DNA of 16,296 nt, taken from positions 1 through 16,296 of the forward strand of contig CAZQZC010000054.1 of assembly GCA_964597685.1 (NCBI GenBank). Direction: 5' to 3'. Below, in pieces: positions 13,601-16,296 of this stretch. A program made the translations under genes and the position numbers. Source of the DNA: JBCBTJ01 sp964597685 (GTDB lineage: Bacteria; Pseudomonadota; Alphaproteobacteria; Caulobacterales; Hyphomonadaceae). Below the pieces are notes generated by a model. It worked only from the letters and a program-made list of their open reading frames with translations, had not been told where the DNA came from and did no database searches. How positions within the stretch are numbered: the first letter of the stretch is position 1; every line of letters begins with the position of its first letter.

Positions 13601-16296
13601 GGCTGCTTGGAACCGCTGCAGACGATGTGATCGACGGGTCGGACGAAATCGTGTCGGTTCAAATCACCGGCGGCGCCGGCGACGACACGCTTACCGGCAG
13701 CGGGTTCGACGATCTCATCTTCGGCAATGCCGGCGCAGACACGCTGATCGGCGGAGACGGCAACGACTCATTGGTCGAAACGCAGGGCGTAAATACTTTT
13801 GTCGGCGGCGCGGGCGACGACTTCGCAGTGATCAACAGCACGTTCACCGACACATTGACCGACATCGTCGTGACCGACTCGACAATCACCTTTGTCGCGA
13901 CGGGCGACGTCGCGACGCTTGACGGGATCGAGACTGTGAGTGTGGCGGCTGGCCTCGTCGGCGCAGCGACGATCGACGCCTCAGATGCCACTATCAACGT
14001 GTCCTTCTCGGACATCTTCGAGGCGAACACGTTCATCGGCGGCGCGGGCGACGATACCTTCATAGGCGGCGACGGCGGTGACACGATCACGACCGGCGAC
14101 GGATTCGATACGCTCGTATTCCCCGATTTCGCCATCGTCGATGGGCTCTTCGGCTCCTTGGACGGGGTCGTCGTGACTGATCTCTCCGACGACGACACGA
14201 TTCAGATCATCCAACTTGGCATCCCCGTCATTTTCATTGGCGAGACGGCGTTCACGGGCCAGGCCGGCGAAGTGCGGTTTGAACGGACCGGCGGCCAAAC
14301 CCTGATCATCGGTGACGCGGACGGCGACGGCGTGGGGGACGCCACGCTGACCCTCACGAACGGCGAATTCAATCTCGCCGTCGTCGGCCTCCTTGATGAA
14401 GGATTCACGCTTCAGATCGTCGCCCCTTCTGTGATCGAGGGCACGGAGGGCGACGACAGCCTGTTCGGCGGCGACGGCGACGACTTTATCTTCGGGTTCG
14501 GCGGGAACGACTTCATCGACGCCGAGGACGGGAGCGACGTGGTCGACGGCGGCGATGGCGACGACACGATTTTACTGGGCCTCGGCGTGGACACGGCCGT
14601 CGGCGGCGGCGGGAACGATTTCATTGACGGCGAGGACGGCTCCGACAACGTCGAAGGCGGCGCAGGCGACGATTTCATCGATATCGACGGCGGATCGAAC
14701 ATCATCACCGGCGGCGCCGGCGACGATTTCATCGAAGTCAGCGGGTTTGGAAACACGATCGACGGCGGCGCGGGGATCGATGAGCTGGAGTTCGAGGATT
14801 CCTTCTTTAACGCCTCTACTTCGGGTGATTTCATCACGGGGCCAATCAATGTGGTGGTCACGAACAATTCGGCGAACTTCCTGAACCTCGGGATCATCGA
14901 GACGTTTGCGAATATCGAAATTCTCGATCTCGACCTGAACGCCGATAATTTCACCGACGACGTCTTTGACGGGACGGCGGCGACGATCGACCTGCAATTC
15001 GCAGCCGGCGGCGGCGACGACGTCCTCTTCGGCGGCGCGGGCAATGACCTTTTAAGCGTCTTCGGGGGCGACAATTTCATCGACGGCGGCGCTGGCGAGG
15101 ACTTCGCCGGCATCGGCTTCAGCGGGCTGTTCGAAGACGCTGACGCTGTCTACGTCGCGACAAATTCACTGGTGACTGCGACGATCGTCGACAGTTTCGA
15201 ACCGAGTATCGTTCTCGCCAGTGAAACTCATACGCTCTTCGACGTTGAAATCATCGGCGTTCTCGGCGGCTCCGGGAACAGTACGTTCGATTTTTCAGCT
15301 GTCACGATCTCAAGCGACATTGTCGGCGGCGAGGGCGACGACACGCTCATCGGCGGCTCCGGAGACGATGTCCTCCAAGGCGATTTCGTCTTTGGCGAAG
15401 ATTTCGGCGTCGACACGCTAACCGGCGGCGCGGGATCGGACGTCTTCGAGTTCGAAGACGTTTCGAACATTTCCTCCGTGAACGGCGACGAGATCACAGA
15501 CTTCGAAATCGGCGACGTGATCGATCTTCGCGCTTTCGGGATTTTCGAGTTTACATTCATCGGCGCGGCGGCCTTTTCAAACGTGTCCGGCCAGATCCGG
15601 TTTGAGAAGGACGACGAGGCCGGCGCGACTTTGATCCAGGTCGACTCCGATGGCGACGGCGTCGCCGACGGGCGCATTCTGATCTCGAATGGGGCATTCG
15701 ACATCGAAGAGACGGGCTCGCTCATCCTCCAAATCGCATCCGGCATCATCAGCGGTTCGAACTCGGTCGATATTCTTAATGGAACCAGCGGGGCCGACAT
15801 CATTCAGGGTCTCCGCTTCGACGACACGCTCTTCGGCCTCGGCGGCGACGATATTCTAGACGGGGGATCGGGCGACGACGATTTGTTTGGCGACGCCGGG
15901 AACGACACCCTCATCGGCGGGTTCGGCAATGATCTGTTTGACGGCGGGTCGGGCGTCGATACGGTGGATTTCTCCGCCGCACTCGCAGGCGTCAACGTCA
16001 CGCTGCGGGTGACGGGCGTCCAGGATACGGGCGAAGGCTTCGACCAATTCTTCGAGATCGAAAATCTCATCGGCTCCAATTCCACTGACAGCCTGGTTGG
16101 CAGCGAGGCGGCGAACCGGCTTGAAGGGTTGGGCGGCGACGACACGCTGGTCGGTGTCGGCGGGGACGACACGCTTCTGGGCGGTTCGGGCGCCGACACG
16201 CTGAACGGCGGATCCGGCGCTGATACTCTGGAAGGCGGCGACGGAAACGACGCCCTGTTCGGCGTCTCCGGCGCCGACATTCTCGACGGCGGGTCT
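10639..16296 (+). CDS. Giant RTX calcium-binding protein with repeated serralysin-C-like modules (3' end beyond window)
   Basis: A single frame runs from the ATG at 10639 to the window edge with no stop, giving at least 1886 residues. It is very rich in Gly and Asp, with almost no Lys, and I noticed no Cys codon, which fits type I secretion substrates that fold outside on binding calcium. There is no signal peptide; the sequence starts MAIFNGTDFDDVIDGT and enters RTX repeats at once. Dozens of GGxGxDxLx-type nonapeptides are grouped in five main blocks. Four times they are followed by a module resembling the M10 peptidase C-terminal domain (ITDL-x-VGD-x-IDL, FIGE-x-AFSG-x-AGEVRFE, DTDGDG). 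No HExxH zinc site was seen, so it is not a protease in the visible part. The type I secretion signal would lie at the unseen C-terminus. Likely roles are adhesin, surface-layer or matrix protein; this is inference. It is divergent from the DUF11 cluster. Confidence 0.92.
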   Translation, partial: MAIFNGTDFDDVIDGTAADDVIRGAGGDDVLSGFGGDDLIVGNAGDDTLDGGDGDDELNGGGGNDTIFGGLGFNTIIGGVGDDLIILTASASGSVDGGAGFDTVQFNDIFTSFSFFSADPINNVTLFTTSGGVFTLDGVERLERFEDAALVFLAEVLLFGTSEGDIFDGSDEAARVSIRSGAGADSLIGSDFNDFLEGGAGADTISGGLGDDFISESGDAENIIDGGEGFDSVSFFDFSGDLGLGSGVGTTITISDTLVSFADGGTSTLSSIERILVAIVNDGDDIVDGSAATSDLDLRAFDGDDTLIGGSGDDRLEGDLGADTFTGGAGADTFQYAFFSGLDGDIITDLDVNDRIDLLNIGFNEAVAPIFIGEAAFSGAAGEVRFERAGGQTQVIVDTDGDGAGDQTLTIANGEFELDVFLSGPAGFQLGITGDLNLTGTEGDDTLTGGDGDDTIDGLGGNDTIISGLGVNTITGGDGDDLLITTVGAVDTFDGGDGRDTVRFTISSGTSIPFIFQDDPSTFTGVAGGGSVLNASNIERLEFASSFDSSIVAIFELGTAAADTIDVSGDTMAIFVTSGAGDDTVIGSDFGDSIFGGLGDDTLSGGLGDDVFTEALSGNNIVDGGDGFDTISFGGSAGGFEVATITDAAVTFNVVGTSTSLTSIENVSLTQFGTNAAFIDASAFSGGGILVGNVGDDTILGGAGDDVITGSTGADTLSGGGGVNTFAFNALIGEIGGDVITDLQVGDTLDFSNVGLNEFFFPNFIGDDAFSGLAGEVRAEASGGQTLIIADTDGDGFGDETLTITSGEFQFASSFGETGFFLVAELIPEGVELDGTVGDDELIGGEGDDTLQGFQGADILIGLGGDDVLIGNSGNDLLDGGDGDDVLDGGGSADTIFGGSGVNTILGGAGNDLIILNAESEGTVDGGAGFDTVQFVSDVFGAGPFFDVDDPTNSSVFVSTGFFSSVSVVGVERLERVDSFAGALQQVGLLGTAADDVIDGSDEIVSVQITGGAGDDTLTGSGFDDLIFGNAGADTLIGGDGNDSLVETQGVNTFVGGAGDDFAVINSTFTDTLTDIVVTDSTITFVATGDVATLDGIETVSVAAGLVGAATIDASDATINVSFSDIFEANTFIGGAGDDTFIGGDGGDTITTGDGFDTLVFPDFAIVDGLFGSLDGVVVTDLSDDDTIQIIQLGIPVIFIGETAFTGQAGEVRFERTGGQTLIIGDADGDGVGDATLTLTNGEFNLAVVGLLDEGFTLQIVAPSVIEGTEGDDSLFGGDGDDFIFGFGGNDFIDAEDGSDVVDGGDGDDTILLGLGVDTAVGGGGNDFIDGEDGSDNVEGGAGDDFIDIDGGSNIITGGAGDDFIEVSGFGNTIDGGAGIDELEFEDSFFNASTSGDFITGPINVVVTNNSANFLNLGIIETFANIEILDLDLNADNFTDDVFDGTAATIDLQFAAGGGDDVLFGGAGNDLLSVFGGDNFIDGGAGEDFAGIGFSGLFEDADAVYVATNSLVTATIVDSFEPSIVLASETHTLFDVEIIGVLGGSGNSTFDFSAVTISSDIVGGEGDDTLIGGSGDDVLQGDFVFGEDFGVDTLTGGAGSDVFEFEDVSNISSVNGDEITDFEIGDVIDLRAFGIFEFTFIGAAAFSNVSGQIRFEKDDEAGATLIQVDSDGDGVADGRILISNGAFDIEETGSLILQIASGIISGSNSVDILNGTSGADIIQGLRFDDTLFGLGGDDILDGGSGDDDLFGDAGNDTLIGGFGNDLFDGGSGVDTVDFSAALAGVNVTLRVTGVQDTGEGFDQFFEIENLIGSNSTDSLVGSEAANRLEGLGGDDTLVGVGGDDTLLGGSGADTLNGGSGADTLEGGDGNDALFGVSGADILDGGS
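10708..10899 (+). repeat. RTX nonapeptide block 1
   Basis: Tandem 27-bp units encode GGxGxDxLx-type nonapeptides (GAGGDDVLS, GFGGDDLIV, DGGDGDDELN, GGGGNDTIF and others), residues about 24-87. Each pair of turns would form a parallel beta-roll binding Ca2+. It ends in GDDLIIL, followed by a VDGGAGFDTVQF strand shared with block 3. Confidence 0.9.
11617..11937 (+). repeat. Serralysin-C-like module 1
   Basis: Residues about 327-433. Landmarks are GGAGADTF, DIITDLDVNDRIDL, FIGEAAFSGAAGEVRFE, DTDGDGAGD and LTIANGEFEL. The pattern matches the C-terminal domain found once in serralysin-type M10 metalloproteases and many RTX proteins. Here it is the first of four copies inside one protein. Identification is by pattern only. 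Confidence 0.7.
11956..12090 (+). repeat. RTX nonapeptide block 2
   Basis: This block encodes GTEGDDTLTGGDGDDTID, GLGGNDTII and GGDGDDLLI, residues about 440-484. It opens the second macro-repeat directly after serralysin-C-like module 1. Confidence 0.9.
12793..13113 (+). repeat. Serralysin-C-like module 2
   Basis: Residues about 719-825. Landmarks are GGGGVNTFAF, DVITDLQVGDTLDF, FIGDDAFSGLAGEVR, GGQTLIIADTDGDGFGD and LTITSGEF. It begins 392 residues after module 1. Confidence 0.7.
13141..13389 (+). repeat. RTX nonapeptide block 3
   Basis: This block encodes GTVGDDELIGGEGDDTL, GLGGDDVLI, DGGDGDDVLD, FGGSGVNTI and GGAGNDLII, residues about 835-917. It is more regular than block 2 and closest to block 1 at its 3' end. 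Confidence 0.9.
14068..14427 (+). repeat. Serralysin-C-like module 3
   Basis: Residues about 1144-1263. Landmarks are GGDGGDTITTGDGFDTLVF, VVVTDLSDDDTIQI, FIGETAFTGQAGEVRFE, DADGDGVGD and LTLTNGEFNL. Begins 425 residues after module 2. Confidence 0.68.
14440..14793 (+). repeat. RTX nonapeptide block 4
   Basis: This is the longest block before the last, residues about 1268-1385. Units include GGDGDDFIF, GFGGNDFID, GGDGDDTIL, GGGGNDFID and GGAGDDFIE. Phenylalanine replaces the usual Leu or Val in many turns (DDFI, NDFI), unlike the other blocks. Confidence 0.9.
15424..15744 (+). repeat. Serralysin-C-like module 4
   Basis: Residues about 1596-1702. Landmarks are GGAGSDVFEF, DEITDFEIGDVIDL, FIGAAAFSNVSGQIRFE, DSDGDGVAD and LISNGAFDI. 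It is the most divergent copy and begins 452 residues after module 3. Confidence 0.68.
15769..16296 (+). repeat. RTX nonapeptide block 5, running off the window
   Basis: Units include GLGGDDILDGGSGDDDLF, GGFGNDLFD, GLGGDDTLVGVGGDDTLL and GGSGADTLN. They are interrupted by a spacer with VDTVDFSAALAGVNVTL and FEIENLIGSN, the arrangement usual in ordinary hemolysin-type calcium-binding proteins. This segment departs from the macro-repeat plan of units 1-4. Confidence 0.88.

Noticed and set aside
10593..16280. Long open frames on the minus strand across the RTX gene, encoding Ser/Pro-rich repetitive proteins
   Set aside because: They mirror the periodic GGCGACGAC-type codons of the plus-strand RTX gene. 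They lack credible starts, and the plus-strand frame gives clear RTX and serralysin-C-like motifs throughout.
10639..16296. Periodic GC-rich DNA repeats, considered as a CRISPR array or minisatellite
   Set aside because: The period is 27 bp, in frame, and the units vary at synonymous and non-synonymous sites. This is protein-coding repeat structure, not identical repeats with unique spacers.
10639..16296. The RTX protein as a serralysin-type metalloprotease
   Set aside because: Only modules like the C-terminal domain are present. No HExxHxxGxxH zinc motif was seen in the frame.
1..16296. tRNA, rRNA, insertion sequence or attachment sites
   Set aside because: No cloverleaf-like sequence, rRNA motif, transposase-like frame or flanking direct or inverted repeat typical of a mobile element was found by eye. 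A covariance-model scan was not possible here.

Overview
The window comes from a high-GC proteobacterial chromosome. An alphaproteobacterium is most likely, judging from base composition, codon use, a trpF-trpB gene pair and the kind of secreted protein genes present; this is inference. A short piece of core metabolism (1-979, minus strand: trpF, then the 5' part of trpB) sits beside a large accessory block of exported proteins (1021-16296).

Layout. On the minus strand, read from right to left, are four exported proteins built from DUF11-type and other beta-sandwich modules. They are a 157-aa protein (9970-10443), a 424-aa protein (8541-9815), a 1681-aa multidomain protein with a probable C-terminal outer-membrane beta-barrel (3196-8241), and a 723-aa protein with an internally duplicated architecture (1021-3192). 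The last two lie 3 bp apart and are very probably translationally coupled. The 424-aa gene ends at a strong intrinsic terminator (8484-8520), so the 1681-aa gene should have its own promoter. That leader can form two hairpins that may be mutually exclusive with a third pairing. trpF starts 41 bp after the 723-aa gene, with no clear terminator between them.

Divergently, on the plus strand, one reading frame opens at 10639 and stays open to the window edge (10639-16296, 1886 codons, no stop). It encodes a giant acidic calcium-binding RTX protein. It has no signal peptide and no N-terminal enzymatic domain, and I noticed no cysteine codon. It is built from about four macro-repeats of roughly 390-450 residues. 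Each consists of RTX nonapeptide blocks, beta-rich spacers, and a module resembling the C-terminal domain of serralysin-type M10 proteases that carries a DxDGDGxxD calcium motif. A fifth, more ordinary RTX segment begins at about 15769 and runs off the end.

How the parts may work together (inference). The RTX protein looks like a type I secretion substrate. The DUF11 proteins look like Sec-exported envelope or extracellular proteins, and the 1681-aa protein could anchor or present material at the outer membrane. Two divergent units separated by 195 bp suggest a jointly regulated cell-surface, adhesion or matrix locus. No secretion transporter genes are visible inside the window.
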